In this document: in pieces, positions 41,121 through 49,363 of the stretch | Layout: every line of letters begins with the position of its first letter | Numbering within the stretch: position 1 is the first letter of the stretch | NCBI GenBank assembly: GCA_016795245.1 | Contig: JAEUIA010000058.1 | Coordinates: 1-63,895, forward strand | Source of the DNA: Planctomycetota bacterium | GTDB lineage: Bacteria; Planctomycetota; UBA1135; GCA-002686595 | Direction of reading: 5' to 3' | DNA: 63,895 nt | Position numbers and translations under genes: made by a program | Notes under the pieces: generated by a model | What the model saw: only the letters and a program-made list of their open reading frames with translations | The model's database searches: none | What the model was told of the DNA's origin: nothing

Positions 41121-43889
41121 TCATTCGTCCGCGTCGGGCGCGGTCGAATCCTCGGCGCCGGGTTCTCCCCCTCCAGGATGGACCTGCCAGGCGTCCTCGC
41201 CCTGGAGCAGATCCTCGCCGAGGCCTTCGGACTGCATCCGCGCGACCAGCGTGTCGGGGTCCCAGCCCAGGTAGAGCGCCGCGCGGGTCTTGTTCGCGCG
41301 GCCGCCCGCAGTGCGCGTCGTGCGCAAGGCCGAGATCAGGTCGCGCCGGCGCGGATGGCGTGACGGCAGCTTGCGCACGAGGTCCAAACCGAAATGTCGC
41401 GCGAGCTGATGGATATGCGCGGGTTCGACGGCCTCGCCGCCGTGCAGGAGGACGAGCTTGTAGATCACGTTCTCGAGCCCGCGCAGGTTCTCGGTCCAGG
41501 GCTGCCGCCACAAGAGCGCCATGGCTTCATCGGACAGGTGCGGCGAGGCGCGGTCCTCCTCGGCCGCGAACCGCCGCGACATCGCCGTGACCAGAGCCGG
41601 AATCTCTTCACGCCGCTCGGCGAGTGCCGGGACCAGCAGAGTCAAGCGGTCCAGCCGCGCCGCGAGGTCCGGGCGCAAGCGACCCGCGTCGCGCGCAGCG
41701 CCCAGCCCCGTGCGCGTCGTGGCCAGGATGCGTGCTTCGATCTCGCTCGAGCGCAGGCGGTCGGTCGCGCGCTCCACGCGTTCGAGCACGCGCAACAGTT
41801 CCTCTTGACGCGCCGGCGCGAGCGCGTCGACGTCGTCGAGCACGAGCGTCCCGCCGGCAGCGGATTCCAACCATTCGAAGAGCGTCGTACGACCGTCGGA
41901 CTCGAGCCCGGCGGCGTGCACCTTGAATGGGCCCGACTCCAGGCTGCTTTCGAAGTGCACCCAGCGCGCGAGCACGAGCTTGCCTGCACCCGGAGGGCCG
42001 GCGAGCACCACGACGGACTGCGAGCGCGCCGCGGCGATCAAGTGCGTCGCCAGTCGGCCGAAGTCAGCCCGTGCGGCGTCGAACCACGGTTCGAAATGGA
42101 AGCGCGTGCGGTGCCAATCGCAGAGCTGCGCGACGCGCAACGCCAGCCCGAAGGTGTTCGCCGTGCGTGCGTAGCTCTCGATGTCCTTGGGCTTGAAGTC
42201 GCGCCGGCGGCTCGATTCGACGGCCAGGAATCCGCACGCGCGACCTTCGCACGCGAGCGCGATCACGAAGCCCGAGGCAGCCTGGGCGTGCAGCGCGAGG
42301 CGCTCGTCGGGTTCGTCGAACGCGATCGTCCCACCGGTCGCGACCGCGCGCGCCAGAGCGCGTGCGCGACCTGGACTCCGGCCGTCGAACCCCACGCCTT
42401 CGCCGCCTTCGGCCACCGGCTCGAGCGCAGCTCCTCGGAATACGAATCCGCTCCAGCGGCGCAAATACAGCTTGATTCCGAGTGCGGCCACCAGGTCGTG
42501 GAACACGCGCGCGCACGGACTCGCCGAGTGCATCTCGGCCGGAAGCACTCCGGACATCGTCGCGACCTGGTCCGGGTCGCCGGCCGCCTCCCCGCTCGCC
42601 GCTTCGGACGCTCCTTTCCAGGCGAGACCGCGTGCACGCGCGAGCAACACTGTCACGCGCCAGGCGGCCGCGAGCGCGGCCAGGCGCTCGGGACCGGGCA
42701 GCAGATGGTGTTCGCATTCGATGTACACCCAACCGGCGACCTCTTCTTCGTCGTCGAGGATCGGCACGAGTGCACGCGCACGCGCGGCAGCGGCGCCGAC
42801 CGCGTGGCGCAAACCCGCCTCGCCGCCGGCGTGGTCGATGATCGTACGCGCTTCGGCGATGCCGCGTTGTTCCGCCGAGCCCGCGACTTCGTGTGCGTCG
42901 CTGCAGTCCGTCGCCCATTCGCGTGCGCGCTCGCGCAGGGCGGGCGCTGCGTCCAGGTGAATCGCGCTCGCACCGACCCGCGGTTGGAAGGTGAACACCG
43001 CCAGCACCGCAGCACCGAACTCGGTGCGGTCGCGTGCATCGAAGCGCGGCGTGTGCGCGCGCTCGCCCGCGACGCGGCCGGCCAGACACGGCAACCATTC
43101 CGGGCGCGCTTCGCGGAGGGCGCTCAAGCCGGCGGGGATCGGACCCAACCACGGTTTCAGCCCGACGATCAGCGCGCGCGCGCCGGCCGCGTCCCCGAGC
43201 AGGAGCCGCGTCCACGAAAGCAGTTGTCGTGCGCGCAGGTCGGAACCGTGGCGCGCCAGATGTTCGAACAAGAGCGTGCGGGCTTCGCGCACGGCGCCGC
43301 GCTCGAGCAGACACTCGGCCGTGCCGGCGACGAGCGCGCGCTGTTCGCAGAGCGCCGGCGTGACCTTGTTCTGGGCCGATCCAAGTTCGATCGCGCGGTA
43401 GGCACGCTCGCCGGCCCGCGGACCTTCCAAGGCGTGGGCGGCGCGTGCGCGCCACAACTCGGTGCGCGTGGCATTCGCGTCGAGGCGCGTCAGGCTCGTG
43501 AGCAGGCGCTCGACCAACGCAGCGGTGCTCTCACCGGGCAGCGGCACGCACGCGAGCCAGTCGTGATCCAACTCGAACTCGCCCAGGACGCGCCACGCGG
43601 AGCGCACGTCGAGCACGGCTTCCCCAAACCACGCGAACGAATCCGGGCCGCAGGCGGCGGACAGATAGTGGCGCAGCAGGTCGTTCAGCGCGCACAGTAG
43701 GTCGGCGCGGTCGGCGCGCTCCAATTCGTGGCGCGCACGTTCCAGATCCACGCCGACCGCTGAAGCCTGCGCCGGCTGCGCGTCGTTGGACAAGAGCCGC
43801 AGAAAGCGCGTCACGTCGCGTGCGCGGCGGACGGCCTGGTCGTCGGCGTCGGGCAAGAGGATTTCGAGAGCGTCGTCGGGGCGTGACAT
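41121..43889 (-). CDS. degenerate bacterial enhancer-binding-protein-like ATPase with helical and GAF-like domains
   Basis: This is a 922-residue protein from ATG 43889, with a strong GGGAGGAGGT ten bases upstream. Residues 1-280 are helical, TPR-like. Two GAF-like domains follow at about 290-430 and 480-625 (second: SGFVIALACEGRACGFLAVE). An AAA+ module has Walker A GPPGAGKLVLARWVH (about 630), Walker B GGTLVLDDVDAL, RPDLAARLDRLTLLVPALAE and WTENLRGLENVIYKLVLLHG, as in sigma-54 activators. The segment between Walker A and B is some 20 residues short and the GAFTGA loop that contacts sigma-54 is missing. The C-terminus has a Fis-like helix-turn-helix (NKTRAALYLGWDPDTLVARM). It is the last gene of a three-gene operon. 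Confidence 0.85.
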   Translation of the reverse strand: MSRPDDALEILLPDADDQAVRRARDVTRFLRLLSNDAQPAQASAVGVDLERARHELERADRADLLCALNDLLRHYLSAACGPDSFAWFGEAVLDVRSAWRVLGEFELDHDWLACVPLPGESTAALVERLLTSLTRLDANATRTELWRARAAHALEGPRAGERAYRAIELGSAQNKVTPALCEQRALVAGTAECLLERGAVREARTLLFEHLARHGSDLRARQLLSWTRLLLGDAAGARALIVGLKPWLGPIPAGLSALREARPEWLPCLAGRVAGERAHTPRFDARDRTEFGAAVLAVFTFQPRVGASAIHLDAAPALRERAREWATDCSDAHEVAGSAEQRGIAEARTIIDHAGGEAGLRHAVGAAAARARALVPILDDEEEVAGWVYIECEHHLLPGPERLAALAAAWRVTVLLARARGLAWKGASEAASGEAAGDPDQVATMSGVLPAEMHSASPCARVFHDLVAALGIKLYLRRWSGFVFRGAALEPVAEGGEGVGFDGRSPGRARALARAVATGGTIAFDEPDERLALHAQAASGFVIALACEGRACGFLAVESSRRRDFKPKDIESYARTANTFGLALRVAQLCDWHRTRFHFEPWFDAARADFGRLATHLIAAARSQSVVVLAGPPGAGKLVLARWVHFESSLESGPFKVHAAGLESDGRTTLFEWLESAAGGTLVLDDVDALAPARQEELLRVLERVERATDRLRSSEIEARILATTRTGLGAARDAGRLRPDLAARLDRLTLLVPALAERREEIPALVTAMSRRFAAEEDRASPHLSDEAMALLWRQPWTENLRGLENVIYKLVLLHGGEAVEPAHIHQLARHFGLDLVRKLPSRHPRRRDLISALRTTRTAGGRANKTRAALYLGWDPDTLVARMQSEGLGEDLLQGEDAWQVHPGGGEPGAEDSTAPDADE

Positions 43890-43894
43890 GTGCT

Positions 43895-44383
43895 TCAGAC
43901 CTCCTCCCTGGGATTCTGGAAGCGGGCGCACAGGAGTTCGTGCTCGCGGCTGGGCTCGAGTTCGAAGGCGGCACGCGCCAGTTGGGAACGATCGGGCCAC
44001 GCGCCGGCCTCCGCGTGCACGACACGCTCGGCCACATCCGGCACGCGCGCACCGGCTGCACGCGCCTCCGCGAGCGTGCCCGCGGCGCGACGCTGAAAGG
44101 CCCGCAAGCGCGGCGGCTGCGCTCCGCGTTCGAGCATCACGGCTGCGCGTGAGAGCAGCCGCGCGATCTCGGCGTGGTGCACGCGCAGCAATTCCAGTTC
44201 GGCGCGGGCGATGGTGCCGTGCGCCTGCGCCGGCGACAGATTCGGCCACGCCCGCAGCGCACTCGCGCGCACGAATGCGGCACGCAGTTCTTGCAGCTCG
44301 GTGCCGTCCCTGAGGATGGCGTCGTCGTCGACCACGTGGGTGTCCTGGATCGCGGTCGAATCGTTGGGGGTTTCGTTGCGCAT
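43895..44383 (-). CDS. small helical protein in the sigma-like/AAA operon, unknown
   Basis: This 162-residue protein has no recognised family. The N-terminal 30 residues are acidic and polar (MRNETPNDSTAIQDTHVVDD). The rest is predicted almost wholly alpha-helical and rich in Ala, Arg, Glu and Leu (ARAELELLRVHHAEIARLLS, AAGTLAEARAAGARVPDVAE). It contains one cysteine near the C-terminus and no membrane helix or signal peptide. The start lies 3 bp after the sigma-like gene's stop, and the stop lies 5 bp before the AAA gene's start, overlapping that gene's ribosome binding site. This tight packing suggests a function with those two proteins, perhaps as an adaptor or antagonist. Confidence 0.7.
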   Translation of the reverse strand: MRNETPNDSTAIQDTHVVDDDAILRDGTELQELRAAFVRASALRAWPNLSPAQAHGTIARAELELLRVHHAEIARLLSRAAVMLERGAQPPRLRAFQRRAAGTLAEARAAGARVPDVAERVVHAEAGAWPDRSQLARAAFELEPSREHELLCARFQNPREEV

Positions 44384-44386
44384 GAG

Positions 44387-45190
44387 TCACCTGTCCTTGG
44401 GCGTCGAAGTTTCGGAGTCCGGCGTTTGCGGAGCGTCTTCGCGAGCGACCGAAACGTCGTGGCTGTGCGCGCCCGGCGGCGTCGCCGCGCTGAGCAACGT
44501 GTCCAACGCGCGGCGCGCGCGACGCGCGATCTCGGTCGGCTTCTCGCCCCAGGTGCGCACGAGTTCGTCGAGCGTGCGGCCCTGCAGAACGAGTGCGAAG
44601 AAGGCGCTGCGCTCGGCCTGCGGGAGGCGATTGAAAGCCAGACACGCGCGCCCCATCGCGTCGGGTTCCAGTCCCAGGGGCCTCGCCAACGCCCAGAACG
44701 CTTCGCCGTGTTCGCGGCCCGGCTCCTGCCCGTGGACGAACGGACGCCTTTCCGCGTCGCCGTCTTCGCGCACGATCGCCGCGATCGACTCGCGCGCGAG
44801 GGCGGTCAACCACTCGTCGATGACGGGGCGACCGCGGTACTTGAGTGCATGCCGGGCGATGAGCGCGAAACAGCGCAGCGTCACGCGGTGCGCGTCGAGC
44901 AAGTACGCGCCCTCGCTCAGTTCGCGCGCGACGTGGTCGCGCACGCGCAGCGGGTCTTCGCCGACGATGCGCGCGAGAACTTCGCGCGAAGAGCCGCCGG
45001 CGAGCCAAGGACGCCACTCGCGTTCGCCCGGCGTGTGCGGATCGAGCGAACCGCGATACTCGTCAGCGTCCGCGGACCCTGCGCACGGCGGACCGGCGTG
45101 TGTCGGGCAATGCTTTGGGTGCCTGACCGGTGGCACGCGGGATGTGGATCGTGCGGACTTGGACGGGTTCGCAGACTTGGGTCTCTCCAC
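44387..45190 (-). CDS. sigma-70 region 4-like DNA-binding protein
   Basis: From GTG 45190, with AAGGAG eight bases upstream, this is a 267-residue protein. The C-terminal part reads RLPQAERSAFFALVLQGRTL then DELVRTWGEKPTEIARRARR and ALDTLL, the helix-turn-helix pattern of sigma-70 region 4. The upstream part (REVLARIVGEDPLRVRDHVA, LRCFALIARHALKYRGRPVI, DEWLTALARESIAAIVRED) could be a diverged region 2. The N-terminal ~60 residues are basic and disordered, and the C-terminus is acidic. It is therefore an ECF-like sigma factor or a sigma-derived regulator. It heads the operon with the 162-residue protein and the enhancer-binding-like ATPase, and is divergent from fabI. Confidence 0.65.
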   Translation of the reverse strand: MERPKSANPSKSARSTSRVPPVRHPKHCPTHAGPPCAGSADADEYRGSLDPHTPGEREWRPWLAGGSSREVLARIVGEDPLRVRDHVARELSEGAYLLDAHRVTLRCFALIARHALKYRGRPVIDEWLTALARESIAAIVREDGDAERRPFVHGQEPGREHGEAFWALARPLGLEPDAMGRACLAFNRLPQAERSAFFALVLQGRTLDELVRTWGEKPTEIARRARRALDTLLSAATPPGAHSHDVSVAREDAPQTPDSETSTPKDR

Positions 45191-45553
45191 GGACAGTCTC
45201 CTTCTCCGGTTGCGCGACGCCGCCTCGCGGTTCCGATTTCGCGGCGCCGCCTCGCGGTGAGGCAGCGCGCGGTAAGGCAGCGCGAGGGTGGGATCCGCAG
45301 GGGGGGACTTGGGATCTCGAGCACAGCACGCGGACCAGTGCTGCGCACGACGCACCGGAGTCTACGCGCGCGCTCGAAACCTGGGCAGGACCAGCGCATT
45401 CGAGCCCGAAATCGCGTCGTCGGATCGCCTCGAGCCCCGCGGATCCCCATTGCCGGCACCGGGGACCCTGGCCATCACGTGTGGAGACTCCTAGGATCCA
45501 GACGCGCACTCCCCCCCTACCCGAATACAAAAGCGACTGGCGGAACAATCGAT
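45191..45553. other. divergent intergenic region with short GC repeats
   Basis: These 363 bp separate the sigma-like operon from fabI and should hold both promoters. GCCGCCTCGCGGT occurs twice (about 45226-45238 and 45247-45259), and AAGGCAGCGCG/GAGGCAGCGCG is repeated just after. An open frame runs through from the fabI side but its content is basic and low-complexity. I see no RNA gene or clear promoter. Confidence 0.5.
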
Positions 45554-46327
45554 TTGGAAAAGATCCTCGAAGGCAAGACCGGCGTCATTTTCGGCGTCGC
45601 CAACAAGCGTTCGATCGCCTGGGCCTGCGCCCAGGCTGTCGCCAGACAGGGCATGCGTCTCGCGTTCACCTACATGGGCGAGCGCATGGAGAAGAGCGTC
45701 CGCGAGCTGGCGGCGGAGATGCCGAACTCGCTCTGCCTCCCGTGCGACGTGACCCAACCCGAGACGATCGACGAAGTGTTCAAGGTCGTCGGCAAGGAAT
45801 TCGGCGGGCTCGATTTCCTCTTGCACGGCGTCGCGTTTGCGAAGCGCGAGGAACTGGTCGGCGACTTCTTCAACACGTCGCGCGAGGGCTACATGCTCGC
45901 GCACGAAGTCTCGGCCTATTCGCTGACCGCGATCACGCGGCGCGCGCTGCCGCTGATGGAAGGCCGCGGCGGAGCGATCGTGACCTTGACCTACATCGGT
46001 GGCGAACGCGTGGTTCAGAACTACAACGTGATGGGCATCGCCAAGGCGGCGCTGGAAGCCAGCGTGCGCTACCTGGCGCACGACCTCGGCCCGCGCGGAA
46101 TCCGCGTCAACGCGATCAGCGCCGGTCCGATCCGTACGCTCTCGGCGTCGGGCGTGTCGGGCTTCACCGACATCCTCGACCACATCGCCGAGCACGCACC
46201 GCTGCGCCGCAACATCACTGCCGAGGAAGTCGGGGACACCTGCCTGTTCCTGGCGAGTCCCCTCTCGCGCGGCATCACGGGCAGCATCGTCTACGTGGAT
46301 GCGGGCTATCACGTGATGGGTGTCTGA
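45554..46327 (+). CDS. fabI: enoyl-[acyl-carrier-protein] reductase FabI
   Basis: FabI performs the last reduction of each fatty-acid elongation cycle using NADH. The 257-residue short-chain dehydrogenase-type protein begins at TTG 45554, because the family start (M-x-x-L-x-GK-x-G) aligns there: EGKTGVIFGVANKRSIAWAC is the nucleotide-binding segment. The catalytic residues Tyr147 (LTYIGGER), Tyr157 and Lys164 (QNYNVMGIAK) match the FabI arrangement Tyr-x9-Tyr-x6-Lys. SAGPIRTLSASGVSGF and DAGYHVMGV are also diagnostic. A much longer in-frame extension upstream overlaps the opposite-strand operon and lacks homology. This is the triclosan-target isoform type. Confidence 0.96.
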   Translation: MEKILEGKTGVIFGVANKRSIAWACAQAVARQGMRLAFTYMGERMEKSVRELAAEMPNSLCLPCDVTQPETIDEVFKVVGKEFGGLDFLLHGVAFAKREELVGDFFNTSREGYMLAHEVSAYSLTAITRRALPLMEGRGGAIVTLTYIGGERVVQNYNVMGIAKAALEASVRYLAHDLGPRGIRVNAISAGPIRTLSASGVSGFTDILDHIAEHAPLRRNITAEEVGDTCLFLASPLSRGITGSIVYVDAGYHVMGV

Positions 46328-46563
46328 CGAACGGCCAGGCCCAAGCGCGCGGTTCGCACTGCTGGTGATCGTTCTACGCGCTGCTCGCGCTCGGATGCTC
46401 GATTGGTGGGAGGATCGATCGGAATCGGCGGCGTGTCCCAGCGACCTGTAAGCCCTCGACGCATTGACCCCGGCGCGCGTACCTCAAACTGCAGCATGCC
46501 TTTGTCTCGAATCCAATTCTCCGCAAACGCGGCTCGCTTGGCTATCTGCGCAGGCGGCATTCC

Positions 46564-48675
46564 GTGACCGCGTCGCGCCTCGCTTTTCGCGTCGAAGCGC
46601 GTGCGACGGGCTCGCGCGCGCGCGCGGCGAAGTTCCGCACGTTGCACTCGACCGTCGAGACGCCGCTCTTCATGCCGGTCGGCACGCAGGCGACGGTCAA
46701 GGCGCAGCTCACGTCCACGCTCGAGGATGCGGGCTCGCAGATCCTGCTCGCGAACACCTACCACCTGTTGTTGCGGCCTGGACCGGAAGTGTTCCGCCGC
46801 GTGGGCGGCATCCACGCCTTCATGAGTTGGAAACGGTCCGTGCTCACGGACTCCGGCGGTTTCCAGATCTTCTCGCTGCCGCATTCGCTCGCGCTCTCGG
46901 AGGAAGGCGCGGCGTTCAAGAGCTACGTCGACGGACGCAAGATCCTGCTGAGTCCCGAACTCAGCATCGAGACGCAGAAGGTCATCGGCAGCGACATCAT
47001 GATGGCGCTGGATCAGTGCATTCCCTCGACCGCGGATGCAGCGACGACGCGTGCAGCGCTGGACCTGACGCACCGCTGGGCGTTGCGCAGCCTGGATGCG
47101 CGCGGTGATTCGCCGCAATCCTTGTTCGCGATCGTGCAGGGCGCGCTGTCCACCGAGCTGCGCCGCGAGAGTGCCGAGACCTTGCGCGAACGGCCCTTCG
47201 ACGGTTTCGCCATCGGCGGACTCGCGGTGGGCGAATCGAAGAATCAGCGCGAGGACGTGTGCGAATTCACGGCGGCGCTGCTGCCGGAAGACAAGCCGCG
47301 GTACTTGATGGGCGTCGGCACGCCGCTCGACATCCTCGAGGCCGTGCACCGCGGCGCCGACATGTTCGACTGCATCATCCCGACTCAGTACGCGCAACGC
47401 GGCGCAGCCTTCACTTCGCGCGGGCACGTGCAGGTTCGGCGCGGCGTGTACAAGTTCGCCGAGGAGAAGCTCGATCCGAACTGTGCCTGCCCGACGTGTG
47501 CCCGCTACTCGCGCGCCTACCTGCACCACCTCGCCAAGACCGGTGAAGTGCTGGGATGGCAACTGCTCGGGGCTCACAACCTGTACTTCTATCACCAGCT
47601 CATGCGCGACATCCGCGCGAGCATCCTCGAAGATCGTTTCCTGGCGCTCTACCACGAACGACGCGCGTTCTTGCAGACCATGGACCTGGATCACCCGACC
47701 GTGCCGCACGCGACGGTTCAGTCGACGAAGCATCAGCTCGGCGACTACGAAGTCCACACCGCCTGGGAAGGCTTCGCGAGCATCCGCCAGATCTCGTCGG
47801 GCGAGATCATGCACTCGCGCACCGAGCCGATGGCGGAAGCGCGCGGACTGTACGTCGAGCAATCTCGGCTCGCCGAGCGCGTGCGCTGCTCGGACGAAAC
47901 GTCCGACGCGAATGCGCGTCCGTTGATCGTGTGGGACGTGGGACTGGGCGCCGCCGCGAACGCGATGGCGGCCATTCACTGCTACGAACAGGCCGCCGCG
48001 TCCGGTCCGGTGCGCGACATGCAAATCGTGAGCTTCGAATGCGACCTCGACTCGCTGCGGCTCGCGCTGCGGCACGAGAGCAAGTTCCCCTACCTGCGGC
48101 ACGCGGGTCCGGCCGGAATCCTGGCCGAAGGTCGGTGGCGATCGCGACTGCACCCGACTTTGAGCTGGGTCCTCGTGCAGGGTGAGTTCCCCGGCACGAT
48201 CTCCGCGGCGACGGAGGCACCCGACCTGATTTTCTACGACATGTTCTCGACGAAGGCGTCGGGCACGTCGTGGACGTTGGCGACCTTCGAAGCACTGTTC
48301 CGCGCCTGCGCCGGCACGGCCGGAGAGCTCTTCACCTACACCTGCTCGACCGCGAACCGCGCGGCGCTGCTGGGCGCAGGGTTTTATGTGGCGCGCGGCC
48401 GCAGCGCCGGAGCGAAAGTGGAAACCACGATCGCTTTCACGCCGGAAGCGTACCGTGTGCCTTCGCGAGTGGTTCATGAACTGCTCGCGGAGGACTGGCT
48501 GGCCAAGTGGAGTCGCTCGGCCGCTCAGTTCCCCTCCGACCTGCCCCCGCACCGACAAACTGCGTTCGAACTCACCATCCGCGCGCATCCCCAATTCCAG
48601 ATCGCGCGAACACCTCCATGCAAGCCCTCCAATTCCAACTCCGCGACGAGTTCATCGAACTCCACCGGCTCCTGA
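46564..48675 (+). CDS. tgt: tRNA-guanine transglycosylase fused to an MnmC-like methyltransferase domain
   Basis: Residues 1 to about 380 of this 703-residue protein (GTG start) are tRNA-guanine transglycosylase: FRTLHSTVETPLFMPVGTQA, TDSGGFQIF with Asp96, ALDQCIPSTAD, AIVQGALSTELR, ADMFDCIIPTQYAQRG with the nucleophile-type Asp near 270, and the zinc site CACPTC plus a downstream His. Residues about 400-650 resemble the MnmC/DUF752 methyltransferase: GLYVEQSRL, VWDVGLGAAANAMAA (SAM loop), VSFECDLDSL, PDLIFYDMFSTKASGTSWTL, LFTYTCSTANRAALLGAGFY and AKVETTIAF. Tgt inserts preQ1 at G34 and MnmC methylates modified U34, so both halves act on the tRNA wobble base. The end of the gene overlaps the S4 gene by 58 bp. 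Confidence 0.9.
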   Translation: MTASRLAFRVEARATGSRARAAKFRTLHSTVETPLFMPVGTQATVKAQLTSTLEDAGSQILLANTYHLLLRPGPEVFRRVGGIHAFMSWKRSVLTDSGGFQIFSLPHSLALSEEGAAFKSYVDGRKILLSPELSIETQKVIGSDIMMALDQCIPSTADAATTRAALDLTHRWALRSLDARGDSPQSLFAIVQGALSTELRRESAETLRERPFDGFAIGGLAVGESKNQREDVCEFTAALLPEDKPRYLMGVGTPLDILEAVHRGADMFDCIIPTQYAQRGAAFTSRGHVQVRRGVYKFAEEKLDPNCACPTCARYSRAYLHHLAKTGEVLGWQLLGAHNLYFYHQLMRDIRASILEDRFLALYHERRAFLQTMDLDHPTVPHATVQSTKHQLGDYEVHTAWEGFASIRQISSGEIMHSRTEPMAEARGLYVEQSRLAERVRCSDETSDANARPLIVWDVGLGAAANAMAAIHCYEQAAASGPVRDMQIVSFECDLDSLRLALRHESKFPYLRHAGPAGILAEGRWRSRLHPTLSWVLVQGEFPGTISAATEAPDLIFYDMFSTKASGTSWTLATFEALFRACAGTAGELFTYTCSTANRAALLGAGFYVARGRSAGAKVETTIAFTPEAYRVPSRVVHELLAEDWLAKWSRSAAQFPSDLPPHRQTAFELTIRAHPQFQIARTPPCKPSNSNSATSSSNSTGS

Positions 48676-48851
48676 AGCTCCAGGGCATCACCGCCAGCGG
48701 CGGCGAAGCCAAGGCGCTCGTCGCGTCGGGCGCCGTCCAAGTCGACGGCGTCGTCGAGCTGCGCAAGGCCTGCAAGATTCGCGCGGGACAGCGCGTGCAG
48801 ACCGGCGACAGCTCGATCGCAGTGTTGGCCGCGCCGCCCAAGCCCGGCTAG
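48618..48851 (+). CDS. S4-domain RNA-binding protein (YbcJ-like)
   Basis: This 77-residue protein is essentially one S4 RNA-binding domain: FIELHRLLKLQGITASGGEA then KALVASGAVQVDGVVELRKA and CKIRAGQRV. YbcJ/YlmH-type small S4 proteins bind structured RNA, probably rRNA or ribosomes, but their role is poorly defined. It starts at ATG 48618 inside the last 58 bp of the tgt fusion, in another frame, so it is likely translated from the same mRNA. Downstream it converges on the VOC gene across about 150 bp in which I see no terminator. Confidence 0.88.
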   Translation: MQALQFQLRDEFIELHRLLKLQGITASGGEAKALVASGAVQVDGVVELRKACKIRAGQRVQTGDSSIAVLAAPPKPG

Positions 48852-48999
48852 TCAAGCTGCTCTGCGGCGTTCACTCGCGTGCGCGCGTGGATCGCCGTGG
48901 CTCAAGGCCGGACGCGACATCCGAGCCGCAGGACCCGGTGTCTGCCGAATCAAGTCTTCGAGGACCGCGCCTCGCGCAGGTAGCGAGCGACAGCGCGAC

Positions 49000-49350
49000 C
49001 TACTCCGGCGGTTGCCACACGCCGTGCTGAATTCCGCCTTGGATGAAGATCGCGATCTTGCCTTCGCCGGCGAGTTCGGTCGACGGAAGTGCGATCACAG
49101 CACCGCTCGCTTCCGCCGCACGCGCCGCGGCATCGACATCCGCAACACGCAGGTAGGCGCGCACGATCGGTCCTTCTTCGGCGCTCAGCGGTGAGCGCAC
49201 GCCGAGTCGGCCGCCACCCGGCAGTTGCGCGACTCGGGCTTGCCCCAGAGCCGGCAACGCGGGCCCAAAGCTCAGGCCATGGACGCGCTCGTAGGTTGCG
49301 CAGACAGCGCCGATGTCGGGCGTGACGATCTCGAGATAGTGAATGGTCAT
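49000..49350 (-). CDS. VOC (glyoxalase/dioxygenase-fold) family protein
   Basis: The 116-residue protein matches a single VOC unit: IHYLEIVTPDIGAVCATYER at the start, GLSFGPALPALGQARVAQLP, AYLRVADVDAAARAAEASGA and AIFIQGGIQHGVWQPPE at the end. VOC proteins bind metal and act in lyase, dioxygenase or resistance reactions, or as binding proteins; short single-unit forms like this dimerise. His4, Glu7 and His110 are candidate metal ligands. It follows the serine-hydrolase gene by 13 bp and is probably co-transcribed. No substrate can be proposed. Confidence 0.8.
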   Translation of the reverse strand: MTIHYLEIVTPDIGAVCATYERVHGLSFGPALPALGQARVAQLPGGGRLGVRSPLSAEEGPIVRAYLRVADVDAAARAAEASGAVIALPSTELAGEGKIAIFIQGGIQHGVWQPPE

Positions 49351-49363
49351 GGCAGTCCTCGTT

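Noticed and set aside
43890..45017. 376-residue N-terminal extension of the enhancer-binding-like ATPase
   Set aside because: It overlaps two same-strand genes in another frame. ATG 43889 has a strong GGGAGGAGGT, and the extension is Arg-rich and motif-free.
44174..45553. 460-residue N-terminal extension of the fabI frame
   Set aside because: It overlaps the opposite-strand sigma-like operon and lacks homology; FabI aligns from the TTG at 45554.
46309..48594. 761-residue minus-strand open frame over the tgt fusion
   Set aside because: It is an antisense shadow: composition is Arg/His/Gln-rich with no motifs, while the plus strand encodes clear Tgt and methyltransferase signatures.
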